The position numbers and the translations under genes are program-made. The notes under the pieces are model-generated. The model was not told the origin of the DNA. It worked only from the letters and a program-made list of their open reading frames with translations, and did no database searches. A stretch of DNA of 64,000 bases from Aureococcus anophagefferens (lineage: Eukaryota; Sar; Pelagophyceae; Pelagomonadales; Pelagomonadaceae): the NCBI RefSeq assembly GCF_000186865.1, contig NW_008705561.1, positions 1,669,703 to 1,733,702 on the forward strand, in the 5' to 3' direction. Shown in pieces: positions 36,928-46,356 of the stretch (positions are counted from its first letter, which is position 1; each line of letters starts with the position of its first letter).

Positions 36928-37515
36928 CTAGAGATAGGACCCGATGACGGCCTTGAGGACGCGCGGGACCGAGTCCGGGACGCAGCCGCCGAGCAGCGCG
37001 GCGACGACCAGCGCGGCCTTGCGCTTGGCGGCGATGCCCGCATTCCGCACGATCCGCCGCTCGTGGACGTCTGCTAGGTTGCCTAGCATATCGACGGTCA
37101 CACGGCCGCGCCGCACGAGCTCGATGAGCGCCTCGGGGCCGACGTCCGCCGCGACTGCGACCGCGTTGGCGTCGTTGTTCAGCGCGAGCCATTCCAGCGC
37201 CTGCGCAGCCCGCCATTTGGCATTCCCGCGCTCGTTGTGCAGGAGCTCGACAAGCGGCGCGATGCCGCCGGCGGCGGCGATTGCGACCCGGTTGTCGTCG
37301 TTGTTGTACGCGAGGGCACACAGCGCCGCCGCGGCCCAGTATTTGGCCTCCGCGCTCCCGACGCGTAGTAGCTGGACGAGCGGCGCGATGCCGCCGGCCT
37401 CGGCCATCAGGCCGAGTTCACTCCAATCTAGGCGGCCCAGCGCCCGCACCGCCGCCGTCTTCGCTGCGTCGTCGCCCTCGCGCAAGGCGCGGACCAGCCC
37501 CTCGATCTCCGCCAT
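36928..37515 (-). CDS. Armadillo-repeat protein
   Basis: 195 aa. Four Armadillo-type repeats are visible, each with the G-IAPLV-LL core: AEAGGIAPLVQLLRVGSAEA, AAAGGIAPLVELLHNERGNA, ADVGPEALIELVRRG, with KYWAAAALCALAYNN and KWRAAQALEWLALNN between. Small size and lack of other domains suggest an adaptor; function unknown. It starts 62 bp from the divergent thioredoxin-like gene, so they probably share a promoter. Confidence 0.82.
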   Translation of the reverse strand: MAEIEGLVRALREGDDAAKTAAVRALGRLDWSELGLMAEAGGIAPLVQLLRVGSAEAKYWAAAALCALAYNNDDNRVAIAAAGGIAPLVELLHNERGNAKWRAAQALEWLALNNDANAVAVAADVGPEALIELVRRGRVTVDMLGNLADVHERRIVRNAGIAAKRKAALVVAALLGGCVPDSVPRVLKAVIGSYL

Positions 37516-37577
37516 GCTTGACCCCTTTGCTCGAAACGCCGACGTTTCCCACGTGTTGAATATTCAAGGTCGCCGCA

Positions 37578-38606
37578 ATGGCCGGGTCGCGCGCACTGCG
37601 CGTCTCGGCGCTGCTGCTGCTCGCCGTCCGCACGGGCGCCTTCTTCGAGCGCGGCAGCGACGTGGTCGTCATCGACAGCGTCGCCAAGTGGAAGGAGCAC
37701 AACCCGGCCAAGTCGAACCACCTCTGGGTCATCAGCTTCTATCGCGAAGGCTGCGGCTTCTGCGTGTTGCTCGAGCCGGAGCTGCAGAAGGCGGCGACGA
37801 AGCTGCGGAAGCTCGTGTACTTCGGGGCCGTCGACGTCGAGAAGCACCGGACCGTCGCGGACGTCATCGTGAAGAAGCACGGCGTGAAGATCGAGGGCGT
37901 GCCGACGATCGTCGCGTTCAGCCCCACGGCGTCGGCGTCGCCCTTCGTGTACGCGGGCGAGCGGAAGGCGTCGGCCCTCGTCGCCTTCGCGGGGGACCGG
38001 CAGCCCGACTTCGTCAAGCGATTGGCGGGCGACGACTGGAGCGCCGCGCCGGACGCGTTCGCGGCGCGGCGGGTCCTGCTCTTCACGGAGAAGCGGTCGC
38101 CGACGGGCCTCTTCAAGGGCCTCGCGAGCCGCTTCCGCGGCGAGATCGACTTCGGCAGCGTCTACTGCGGCGACGCGGGCGCGAACGGTGCGCTCCGCGC
38201 GAGGTACGGCGTCGAACACAGCGCGGACCTGCCCGCGCTCATCGTCGTCCCGAACCCGCGGTCCGACTTCCAGAAGGCGACCAAGGCCATGCGCAAGCTC
38301 GCGCCGTCGGGCGAGGGCTTCCGCGTGCCCCTGGGCAAGAAGCCCTCCTTCATGCGCCTGGAATTCGCGCTCATGCCCTTCGCCGTGCAGGCGCCGACGC
38401 TGCTCCCCAAGGAGGACGACGCGCCGGCGGCGTCGAAGCGGCCGGAGCCCGACGACTCCGGCGCGCCCCACCCGGAGGAGGCGCGCTTCCGCGCGGGCAA
38501 GGAGGCGCGCCGGCGCCACGGCCACCACCGCAAGAAGCACCGCAAGCCCGAGGTCTACGTCGACTCGTCCTGGCAGGACTCCGTCTGGGACGACGGGGAG
38601 CTGTAA
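37578..38606 (+). CDS. Thioredoxin-domain PDI-like ER protein
   Basis: 342 aa. Signal peptide MAGSRALRVSALLLLAVRTG. A thioredoxin domain with active site EGCGFC (CxxC) in LWVISFYREGCGFCVLLEPE, cis-proline in KIEGVPTIVAFSP, ~30-130, as in P5/PDIA6-like oxidoreductases. A second, redox-inactive thioredoxin-like region follows (~170-280). The tail is highly basic, His/Arg/Lys-rich (RRHGHHRKKHRKPE), and ends DSVWDDGEL; this is close to but not a standard KDEL signal. It probably forms or shuffles disulfides in the secretory path. Confidence 0.82.
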   Translation: MAGSRALRVSALLLLAVRTGAFFERGSDVVVIDSVAKWKEHNPAKSNHLWVISFYREGCGFCVLLEPELQKAATKLRKLVYFGAVDVEKHRTVADVIVKKHGVKIEGVPTIVAFSPTASASPFVYAGERKASALVAFAGDRQPDFVKRLAGDDWSAAPDAFAARRVLLFTEKRSPTGLFKGLASRFRGEIDFGSVYCGDAGANGALRARYGVEHSADLPALIVVPNPRSDFQKATKAMRKLAPSGEGFRVPLGKKPSFMRLEFALMPFAVQAPTLLPKEDDAPAASKRPEPDDSGAPHPEEARFRAGKEARRRHGHHRKKHRKPEVYVDSSWQDSVWDDGEL

Positions 38607-38691
38607 GGCCCGTCGGTTAGAAGTCCGCGCGGGTCACTTTCCGTTTGGTGCGCTGTAAGGCGATTCCGGTAGTGTTGCAACTCGAACACCG

Positions 38692-39717
38692 TTAAAAGTC
38701 CGCGCGGGTCACTTTCCGTTTGACGCGCGGCAACGGCGGACGGAACCGCCGCCGCCGCCGCGCGCCGCGCCGCTCGCGGAGCCCGTCCGCGACGTTGGCC
38801 TTGCGGCAGACCGCGCCGACGCCGGCGCGGCGGCGGCCCGCGCCGAGGCCCTCGAGGCGCGCCATGCCGTCGGCGTCGACATGATGGTACGCCAATAAGT
38901 TCGGCGGCCGCGCGGTCCAGGCCGCGTCCGGCGCTATTTCGCCGCGGTTGTGCACGGCGACGTAGGTTCGGCCCGCCGGCTCCGGCTCGAGCAGCCCCGT
39001 CTCGCGGCAGTCCGACGCCGGGCCCGGCGGGTGGAGCACGGCGGCGCCGGCCACGCGGCCCGCGCAGAAGGCGAGCAGCTGGTCGTCGTTGTAGGCCGCG
39101 CCCGGCACGGTGCCGTCGACGACGACGTCGCGGCAGTTCGACGGCCGCGACTTGGCCGCCAGCGCGCGGCATTTCAAAAAGCGGTGGCGGCAGACGTCGG
39201 CGAAGCCGCGGTCGCTCAGGATGCGCAGCATGGGGCGGCTTAAAACGGTGAAGGGCCCCTGCCAATTGCCCGCGACCGCCGGCGTCGCGGACGCGTTCAC
39301 GCCGCGCTCGACCGTCGAGAGGTAGTCCAGGAGCTTTTCGCCGTCGAACCACGTGTCGTACTCCGTCTCGAGGATCCATCGCGCACGGCTTCCCGTCGCC
39401 TCGAGCCAGGCGAGGACCCGCGCGTGCGCGACCTCGCGCTTGTACTGCGCCGCCGCGCGCGACCGCCCGAGCGACGCGTTCCCGGGGCAGCACTCCCGCA
39501 CGGCCACCGACGCGCAGGCCGCGGGCGCACGCCGCGCGACGTCGGTGAAGATCGCCGCGGGCGCGCCGAGGCTTCGCACCCACGTGGCACACTGGCCCGC
39601 GACGCGCTCGTCGTCGACGGCGCTCTGCTTGGCGAAGATCGCCACCGCGACGTCGCGCGGGAGCACCGCGGCGCGCGCGCCGGCGGCGAGGGTACATGCA
39701 AGCACGAGCGAGAGCAT
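38692..39717 (-). CDS. Glycosyltransferase-like type II membrane or secreted protein
   Basis: 341 aa from the ATG of MLSLVLACTLAAGARAAVLP, a signal sequence. The region ARWILETEYDTWFDGEKLLDYL carries an acidic D-T-W-F-D motif like the DxD metal site of Golgi glycosyltransferases, followed by WQGPFTVLSRPMLRIL and YNDDQLLAFCAGRVAG, the order seen in fringe/galactosyltransferase-like enzymes. Four or more Cys suggest lumenal location. Family assignment is tentative. The 3' end is partly duplicated: 27 bp covering KRKVTRADF-stop recurs 76 bp downstream. Confidence 0.6.
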   Translation of the reverse strand: MLSLVLACTLAAGARAAVLPRDVAVAIFAKQSAVDDERVAGQCATWVRSLGAPAAIFTDVARRAPAACASVAVRECCPGNASLGRSRAAAQYKREVAHARVLAWLEATGSRARWILETEYDTWFDGEKLLDYLSTVERGVNASATPAVAGNWQGPFTVLSRPMLRILSDRGFADVCRHRFLKCRALAAKSRPSNCRDVVVDGTVPGAAYNDDQLLAFCAGRVAGAAVLHPPGPASDCRETGLLEPEPAGRTYVAVHNRGEIAPDAAWTARPPNLLAYHHVDADGMARLEGLGAGRRRAGVGAVCRKANVADGLRERRGARRRRRFRPPLPRVKRKVTRADF

Positions 39718-40319
39718 GGCTCTAGATTGGCTCCGAGGGCTGCCCGGGCGCCTCGGAGACGCCCATCGGCCAGGCCGCGACGCTAACATAATCCTACTCT
39801 GGCTCGGAGGGCTGCCCCGGCGCCACGGAGACGCCCATCAGTGCACCGATCAAAACTCAGATTCTGATAGCCTGGATTTAAAAGTCAACATTTTTGTTGA
39901 ACTTCAGCACTTTTGTTGAAGTTAAATCTTGCGATTTCGCGACCCGAACCAGCGACCGCGCGCAAAAAGCCATCGCAAACGTGCAATTAACGCGCGAATA
40001 TCATCAAACTTGCTTTGATACGACCATAACCCAATTTTGGCCGTGATTTCAGCCCGCGGACCGCCGCGACACCGCGCCCGCGCGCGCGGTCGACGTACAG
40101 CCTCTATGGACGACTAATGACTCTGGCTCCGCCGGCCGGAATTCGATGATTGATCTTTATTAATTAATTTCGTACGGGTGCACCTAGATGTACGTTGATC
40201 GGGGCACTGACGCCCATCGGCGGCTCGAGCACCTCAAGATGACGCTCAACATTCACCAGCCGAGGCGGTCGATGGGCGCGACGCGCACGCCTTGAGCGAC
40301 GCGAACGCGCGACGTGACC
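39718..40319. other. Intergenic, AT-richer, between two divergent glycosyltransferase-like genes
   Basis: 602 bp. Near 39735 and 39808 there are two copies of gagggctgcccsggcgcc-acggagacgcccatc. At 39890-39920 there is an inverted repeat (TTGAACTTCA ... TGAAGTTAA). A stretch ctttattaattaattt lies at 40155-40170. No gene or RNA recognised. Confidence 0.6.
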
Positions 40320-41618
40320 ATGCCGCGCGGCGCGCTCCTGCTCCTCCTCGCGGCGAGTGCCGCGGAGCGCGACTGCCGCGGCGAGCTCTGCGGCCTGCGG
40401 CCCTACCTCTGGACCATGATGGCGTCGACGCCGACGACGCTGACGCTCTCGGACCACTTCGTGGACCACTACGCGGCCCTCGGCGTCGACCCGGCGCGCA
40501 TGCGCGCCGTCGTCGACGACGGCCCGGCCGCCGACGCGCTCCGGGCGTCGCTCGCGCGCCGCGGCGTGTCCGTCGCGGCGGCCGCCGCGCGCTACTCGTC
40601 CGCGACGCGGACGGCGCTGCTCAACGACTGGCTGCGGACGCTGCCCGGCGATGCCTGGGCCCTCGCGCCGGACGTCGACGAGTTCTTCGAGTACGACGAC
40701 GTGGACGCGCGCGTCGCCGAGGGCGAGGACCGCTTCGTCGGCCGCATGGTCGACCGCGTCGGCGCGGACCTCACGTTCCCGGAGGCGTCCGCGGGCCGCG
40801 CGCTCGGCGACCAGTTCCCCGGCGAGTGCCGCGGGCTCCGGGGCCGCGCCTGGGTCATCAAGCAGACGCTCTTCCGCGTCGCGGACGCCGACGGCGCGAC
40901 GCGGCAGTTCTGGGGCGCGCACGACCACTCGGCGGAGGGCCCCAAGGCGCACAAGCGCCTCGAGCGCGCGGCGCGCGCGGGCCGGGAGACCTTCCACGAC
41001 CGCGCCGTGCCGGGCTTCGCGCACTACGCCTTCGTCGGCGGCCGCGGCGGCTTCTTCGGCCTCCTGCAGCGAAAGATCGCGATCTACGCGGGCCAGGGCG
41101 AGGCGGCCGACGGCGGCCACCGCGGCGTCTACGAGAGCCTGCGGACCCACTTCGACGAGGCGCGCTTCAACGCCACGGGCGAGGTCGCGCTCACGGCCGA
41201 GGGGCGGCGCTTCTTCGAGAGCAAGTGCGAGCGCTGGGAGCCCCCGCGGCGGCGGCGGTTGGCGAAGCGACCCGTGCACGACTACGTCCGGACGAAGGAG
41301 GACCTCGAGGAGATCGCGGCGCTCGACCAGGAGCTGCGCGACCTCGGCGTCTGGCTGCAGCAGGACCACCCCTACTTCCCGCCGCCGGTGTCCGCGCGGC
41401 AGTACGCGTCGCGCGCGCGGACGAACACGCGCGTCCTCGGCGTCTGCTGGGCCCTCGCCGCCGCGGCGTTCGTGTATCTGGCGCGGCGCCCGCTGCCCGA
41501 GGCGCCGCCGCCGCGGCGCGAGGCGCCGGGCGCGGCCGGCGTCCTCGGCGACGTCGCCACCGTCGCCTTCGTCCTCCTCGCCTTCGCGGCGATCCCGCCG
41601 GGCTGGTACTACAAGTAA
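40320..41618 (+). CDS. Glycosyltransferase family 2-like membrane protein
   Basis: 432 aa from the ATG of MPRGALLLLLAASAAERDC (an upstream in-frame GTG is not needed). The signal sequence is followed by a GT-A-like core: LWTMMASTPTTLTLSDHFVD, LLNDWLRTLPGDAWALAPDVDEFFEYDD (D-x-D-E-F-F as metal site), then HYAFVGGRGGFFGLLQRKI. Two hydrophobic helices near the C-terminus (VLGVCWALAAAAFVYLA, VATVAFVLLAFAAIPPGWYY) make it membrane-bound. Similar to uncharacterised glycosyltransferases that transfer sugars in the Golgi; acceptor unknown. Its stop codon abuts the stop of the opposite gene. Confidence 0.7.
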   Translation: MPRGALLLLLAASAAERDCRGELCGLRPYLWTMMASTPTTLTLSDHFVDHYAALGVDPARMRAVVDDGPAADALRASLARRGVSVAAAAARYSSATRTALLNDWLRTLPGDAWALAPDVDEFFEYDDVDARVAEGEDRFVGRMVDRVGADLTFPEASAGRALGDQFPGECRGLRGRAWVIKQTLFRVADADGATRQFWGAHDHSAEGPKAHKRLERAARAGRETFHDRAVPGFAHYAFVGGRGGFFGLLQRKIAIYAGQGEAADGGHRGVYESLRTHFDEARFNATGEVALTAEGRRFFESKCERWEPPRRRRLAKRPVHDYVRTKEDLEEIAALDQELRDLGVWLQQDHPYFPPPVSARQYASRARTNTRVLGVCWALAAAAFVYLARRPLPEAPPPRREAPGAAGVLGDVATVAFVLLAFAAIPPGWYYK

Positions 41619-42896
41619 CTATCGAGGCGACGTCCCCCGCGCGGGCCGCGAGTGGAGGAGCCCGACGAGGCGGAACTGGCCCGACCGCGAGATCGCCGTG
41701 TTGCGCATGGACATGGACGAGAGCCGCGGCAGCTCGCGCGCCATGGTCGTCAGCCCCGCCTCGGAGAGCCCCCGGCACTCGGACACGTAGAGCGACCGCA
41801 GGGCCTTGCACGCCTTCCGCAGCGCGACCAAGGCCCGGTCCGTGATGTCGTCCGCGCCGTCGAGGTTGAGCGCCTTGAGGTGCACCGCGCACCGCGAGCT
41901 CGCCAGCGCGTCGATGCCCGCGTCCGTGCAGCTCTCCTCGGCCGTGCGGCAGAGGTTCAGGTCCTCGAGGCAGGGCGCGTGGCGCGCGACGGCGCGCAGC
42001 ACGTCGTCGGCCTCGACCTCCGTGTGGGACACGTCGAGGTGGCGGAGCGCGGGCGCGCCCCGTTCCAGAAAGTCGACGAGCGACGCCGTGGTCACGCGCG
42101 TGCACGACGCCAGCGATAAGCGCACGAGCGTCTCCCGCGGCGGGAACGTGCACCGCCGAGGCTCGCGCGCGGCGCCGTCCAGCCGCGGCAGCGTCGGCGG
42201 CGACCAGAAGGCGAAGCCGGAGCACTGGCCGGCGTCGAGCGTCCGCAGCTCCGGCAGGCCCATGATCGCCGCGAAGGCGGGCTGCCGCAGCCGCTTGCAG
42301 CCGACGCTCGAGAACGTCCGCAGCTTCGGCAGGTGCGCCGCGCCGAACTCCGCCAGCGCGTCGCCGCGCACCTCGTCCAGCGAGTCGACGCAGAGCTTCT
42401 GGAGGTGCGGCAGGGGCGCCTCGAAGATCCGCCGGAACGCCCGGTCGTCGAGGCACTCGCAGGCCGTGAGGTCCAGCGTCACGGCCGTCGCGCGGACGTC
42501 GTCCAGCACGGAGATCACGTCCGCGGACCGCAGGTTCACGGCGTAGCGCAGATCCCAGTCCGCGAGGAGCGCGTTGCCCGCCGCGAGCGCGCGGAAGAGG
42601 TCGCCGTAGAGGAGCCGCCGGTTGCCGATGCCCTTCATGATGCGGCACTTGAGCTTGTCGGAGCACTTCGCGAGCACCGCCGGCGAGGCAAGTTCCATGC
42701 GCCGGCTCATGGCCTCGCAGCAGAGCTCGTCCAGTCGTTTGGGCTGGAGCGTCTGCACGCGGTCCACGATGGCGGAGCGGCACAGGGGGCAGCGCCTTAT
42801 TCTCTTCGCGCAGCCCAAACAGAGGCTGTGCATGCACGGCGCCAGCCGGCAGCTCTTGCCCCCGACGGCGAAGCACACGGGGCATTCTTCTCCCAT
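41619..42896 (-). CDS. RING finger plus leucine-rich repeat protein (E3 ligase-like)
   Basis: 425 aa. N-terminal RING finger: CPVCFAVGGKSCRLAPCMHSLCLGCAKRI then CPLC (~5-40). After a helical linker comes a leucine-rich repeat solenoid of the AMN1/F-box-LRR kind (~120-400): LDLTACECLDDRAFRRIF, LRTLDAGQCSGFAFW, LSLASCTRVTTASLVDFL, LDVSHTEVEADDVLRAV, LNLCRTAEESCTDAGIDAL, LYVSECRGLSEAGLTTMA. It is probably a ubiquitin ligase with the LRR selecting substrate. Convergent with the GT2-like gene with zero bases between stops, and divergent from the cation exchanger. The 27-bp motif lies ~80 bp upstream. Confidence 0.87.
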   Translation of the reverse strand: MGEECPVCFAVGGKSCRLAPCMHSLCLGCAKRIRRCPLCRSAIVDRVQTLQPKRLDELCCEAMSRRMELASPAVLAKCSDKLKCRIMKGIGNRRLLYGDLFRALAAGNALLADWDLRYAVNLRSADVISVLDDVRATAVTLDLTACECLDDRAFRRIFEAPLPHLQKLCVDSLDEVRGDALAEFGAAHLPKLRTFSSVGCKRLRQPAFAAIMGLPELRTLDAGQCSGFAFWSPPTLPRLDGAAREPRRCTFPPRETLVRLSLASCTRVTTASLVDFLERGAPALRHLDVSHTEVEADDVLRAVARHAPCLEDLNLCRTAEESCTDAGIDALASSRCAVHLKALNLDGADDITDRALVALRKACKALRSLYVSECRGLSEAGLTTMARELPRLSSMSMRNTAISRSGQFRLVGLLHSRPARGTSPR

Positions 42897-42975
42897 CGTC
42901 TCGCTCCGTTTCCTAGCTCCCGCTTAGGAACTTCTCCATCGTCCTGAGAGCTTGGCGTTTCGAGGTCAACACGGC

Positions 42976-43002
42976 GCATCCCCTTCAATAACTAGTCCAA
43001 CA
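42976..43002 (-). promoter_or_regulatory. 27-bp upstream motif, copy 2
   Basis: On the minus strand TGTTGGACTAGTTATTGAAG followed by GGGATGC, about 80 bp upstream of the RING-LRR start. Two mismatches to the copy at 32954-32980. Confidence 0.5.
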
Positions 43003-43167
43003 TGCTGTTGACATCAGCCTCGTGAGATCGAATCGCTCCTCCTCGAGCTGTTTCTATCCCGAGCTCTTGCCGTTCGTCCCGGCGCCGTCCGCCGCTCGCG
43101 CGTACAGAAAAACGCCCCCGCGCCCCTCGCCCGACGCTCGCTCGACGCCCGAGCCTCGCCGGGAACC

Positions 43168-44829
43168 ATGGGCTTCTTCATCGATCCCGAGGAGTGCTCG
43201 TCGATCCAGATCCTCCAGCTCTTCGCCGCCTACGCCTACCTCATGTACATCGGCTGCTCCATGATCTCCGATGGCGCGGAATTGCTCATGCTGACGCCCT
43301 ACAGCAAGCTCGTGGGGTCCTGCATCCTGCCCGTGCTCGGCGCGGTGCCCGACGGCGCGCTCGTGCTTTTCAGCGGTTTAGGCCCCGACGCGCAGGAGAA
43401 CCTGGACGTCGGCGTCGGCGCGCTCGCCGGGTCGACGGTCATGCTCATCACGATCCCCTGGGCCCTGGCGATCTGGGGCGGCCGCGTCGACGCGGACGAC
43501 CGCGGCCGGCCCAGGTACGGCCCCGCGCCGCGGCTCAGCGAGGGCAACGTCTGGAACTCCGCGGTGTCCGTGGGCGCCGCGGGCGCGCCGGCCGTGCGCA
43601 CGATGGCGCGCTGGATGGCGCTCACGGCCCTGCCCTACGTCATCATCGAGGTCGGCGCGCTGCTCGCCGCGGCGCGCCTCGGCGACGACGTCGCGGCTCT
43701 GTCGCTCGCGGAGTCCGGCTGGGCGCTGACGGCGCTCGTCTGCGCGCTGCTCGGCTTCCTCGCGTACCTGCGGACGCAGTACCGGGCGGCCTTCGCCGGG
43801 CACCCCGTCCTCGAGAGCCGCACGTCCGCCGCCGCGGTCCGTTCCGTCCGGGGCCGGGGCCTGGGCATCATCGCGGCGCTCGAGCCGCACCTCGCGGCCG
43901 AGAAACACGACGCGCGGAGCCCGCTCGTCGACGCCGAGGCGCCGTCGTCCGGCGCCCCCGTGAGCTCGCTGGTCAAGTCCGTGCTCCTGCCCTTCTACGC
44001 GCGCTACGACGCCGACGGCTCCGGAGTGCTCAGCCTCAAGGAGCTGTCGAAGGTCTTCGAGGACATGAACGAGCCCAAGGACGCGAAATCCCTCGAGGCG
44101 ACCTTCGCGCACTTCGACTGCAACCGCGACGGCGTCGTCGACTTCCCCGAGTTCTGCCGCGGCATGGTCCTCTACGCCGCGGCGAAGAAGCGCGACGAGG
44201 CCGCGGGGGGGTCCTCGCTGCAGCGCCAGACGTCCGCGGCGCGGCGCGCGCCGTCGCCGGCGCCCGTCGCCGACGACGACGACGACGAGGACGAGGAGGT
44301 GCCCGACGAGTTCGTGGCGGACAAGTACAAGTCCATCGAGGACCAGCAGGCGGCGATCCGCCGCGCGGCGATGAAGCTCTGCGGCCTGGGGACGGCCCTG
44401 GTGCTCACGTTCTCGGACCCAGTCGTCGACGTGCTCAACGAGGCCGGCGCGCGGTCGGGCGTCAACGCCTTCTACGTGTCCTTCGTCGTCGCGCCCATCA
44501 TCACGAACGGGAGCGAGGTCCTCGCGTCCTACACCTTCGCGCTCAAGAAGACGCAGAAGTCCATGGTCGTCGCCTACGAGCAGCTCCTGGGCGCGGCGGT
44601 CATGAACAACACGTACTGCCTCCTCGTCTTCCTCGCCATCATCTACTTCCAGAAGCTCTACTGGAAGTACACGGCGGAGACGCTCGCGATCCTCGCCGCG
44701 GAGGCCTGCGTCTTCGCCGTCGCGACGCGGCCCGTCCACACGCCGAAGACGGCGCTCGCGGTGCTGTCGCTCTTCCCCGCGACCATCGCGCTCGTCTACG
44801 TCCTCGAGACCTACGTGGGCCTCGCCTAA
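43168..44829 (+). CDS. Cation/calcium exchanger with central EF-hands
   Basis: 553 aa. Calcium/cation antiporter layout: four or five membrane helices, a cytosolic loop, then more helices. The first alpha-repeat-like region is MISDGAELLML ... LPVLGAVPDGALVLFSGLG (~30-75). The second is VAPIITNGSEVLASYTFALK ... LLGAAVMNNTYCLLVFLAII (~440-495). The loop (~270-350) holds two EF-hands, DADGSGVLSLKE and DCNRDGVVDFPE, then an acidic stretch (DDDDDEDEEVPDE). This is like plant/algal NCL-type exchangers, suggesting calcium-gated export. The NG-SE motif replaces the classical GTS-PE. Single exon. Confidence 0.85.
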   Translation: MGFFIDPEECSSIQILQLFAAYAYLMYIGCSMISDGAELLMLTPYSKLVGSCILPVLGAVPDGALVLFSGLGPDAQENLDVGVGALAGSTVMLITIPWALAIWGGRVDADDRGRPRYGPAPRLSEGNVWNSAVSVGAAGAPAVRTMARWMALTALPYVIIEVGALLAAARLGDDVAALSLAESGWALTALVCALLGFLAYLRTQYRAAFAGHPVLESRTSAAAVRSVRGRGLGIIAALEPHLAAEKHDARSPLVDAEAPSSGAPVSSLVKSVLLPFYARYDADGSGVLSLKELSKVFEDMNEPKDAKSLEATFAHFDCNRDGVVDFPEFCRGMVLYAAAKKRDEAAGGSSLQRQTSAARRAPSPAPVADDDDDEDEEVPDEFVADKYKSIEDQQAAIRRAAMKLCGLGTALVLTFSDPVVDVLNEAGARSGVNAFYVSFVVAPIITNGSEVLASYTFALKKTQKSMVVAYEQLLGAAVMNNTYCLLVFLAIIYFQKLYWKYTAETLAILAAEACVFAVATRPVHTPKTALAVLSLFPATIALVYVLETYVGLA

Positions 44830-44857
44830 AGCAAGCTTCGTGATCCTTTAGGACGAC

Positions 44858-46081
44858 TCACGCGAGGACCTTGGCGAGGGCCTCGACCTTGGCGGCGACG
44901 GCGTCGCCCATGGCCACGCACCCGACGAGCGTCTGGTCCGTCGCGCCCTCGGAGACGATGTCCTTCGTGCGGAGGCCGTCGTCGAGGACGGCCTCGACGG
45001 CGTCCTCGAGGAGCTGGCCGAGCTCGGGCTGGGCGAGGTCGTAGGTGCACATCATGGCCGCGGAGAGGATCATCGCGAGCGGGTTCGCGGCGTCGGTGCC
45101 CGCGATGTCCGGCGCGGAGCCGTGGATGGGCTCGAAGACGCCGGGCCCCTCGGAGGGGAGGGACGCAGATGGCAGCATGCCGAGGGAGCCGACGAGCATG
45201 GACGCCTCGTCGCTGAGGATGTCGCCGAAGATGTTGCCGCAGACGATCGTGTCGAACTGCTTCGGCCAGCGCACGAGCTGCATGGCCGCGTTGTCGACGT
45301 ACATGTGGCTCAGCTCCACGGTGTCCGCCCACGACTCGCCGTGGACGCGAATCACCACCTCCTTCCAGAGCTGGGACACATCCAGCACGTTGGCCTTGTC
45401 GATGGAGCAGCACTTGCCGCCGCGCTTCGCCGCGACGTCCATGGCGACGCGCGCGATGCGCTCGATCTCCGGCTCGCTGTAGATCATGTTGTTCTGGCCC
45501 ACGCGGTGGCCCTCGTCGTTGACGAAGATGCCCGCGGGCTTGCCGAAGTAGACGTCGCCGCAGAGCTCGCGGACGACCATGATGTCGACGCCCTCGACGA
45601 TCTCCGGTTTTAGGGACGACGCCTCGAGGAGCTGGGGGATGGCCTTGGCGGGACGCAGGTTCGCGAAGAGGCCCAGCTCCTGGCGCATGGCCAGCAGGCC
45701 CGTCTCGGGCCGCAGCTCCCGCGGGTTGCCGTCCCACTTGGGACCGCCGATCGCCGCCATGAGGATGCTGTCGGCCGCCTGGCACGACTTGAGCGTCGCC
45801 TCGGGCCAAGGCGTGCCGGCGGCGTCGATGGCGCAGCCGCCGAGGAGCTGCTCGTCGTACTCGAAGGACACGCCCTTGGTCGCGCCGGCGGCGTTGAGCG
45901 CCTTGACCGTCGCCGCCGTGATCTCGGGACCGATGCCGTCGCCGGGCAGGAGCGTGATCTTGTAGTTCGACTGGGGTGAGCTCACCGCCATCCGCGGCGC
46001 GGCGCGCGCCGACCGGGCGCTCGGCGCCACGAGGGCGCCGGCGGTGGCCGCGAAGGTTGCAAGAAGCGCGCGCAACATCAT
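44858..46081 (-). CDS. leuB: 3-isopropylmalate dehydrogenase, plastid-targeted
   Basis: 407 aa. This enzyme makes 2-oxoisocaproate precursor in leucine synthesis with NAD. Presequence: [20 protein letters not shown], a signal peptide ending in an ALVAP motif close to the ASAF-AP type. Catalytic region: [137 protein letters not shown]. All substrate and metal residues look present. Single exon. Confidence 0.96.
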   Translation of the reverse strand: MMLRALLATFAATAGALVAPSARSARAAPRMAVSSPQSNYKITLLPGDGIGPEITAATVKALNAAGATKGVSFEYDEQLLGGCAIDAAGTPWPEATLKSCQAADSILMAAIGGPKWDGNPRELRPETGLLAMRQELGLFANLRPAKAIPQLLEASSLKPEIVEGVDIMVVRELCGDVYFGKPAGIFVNDEGHRVGQNNMIYSEPEIERIARVAMDVAAKRGGKCCSIDKANVLDVSQLWKEVVIRVHGESWADTVELSHMYVDNAAMQLVRWPKQFDTIVCGNIFGDILSDEASMLVGSLGMLPSASLPSEGPGVFEPIHGSAPDIAGTDAANPLAMILSAAMMCTYDLAQPELGQLLEDAVEAVLDDGLRTKDIVSEGATDQTLVGCVAMGDAVAAKVEALAKVLA

Positions 46082-46356
46082 CGTGCAAGGCGGATTGATG
46101 ATCGACGACTGATCGACGACGTAGGAGGCTGCGTTCACGCAGTTGAACGCCGTCGACAAGTCCGTCGAAGCCTCGTCGACGCCGTCCGCCGCCACAGTTC
46201 CGGCGCAGCAGCCCTCGTCGCCGCCGCCCCCCGCCCCCCCACAACCACGCCTAGCGAACCGCGGGACCCGGATCTTAAACGAGGCCCCTCGACGGTTGGG
46301 CGCGGATCGCGCGGCGTCGGCGCCGGCCGCGCGCGGGCGGCGCGCCCGAGGGCGCG

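Noticed and set aside
39850..40319. Possible snRNA or tRNA in the AT-richer spacer
   Set aside because: No cloverleaf, no Pol III boxes or Sm site recognised; only an inverted repeat.
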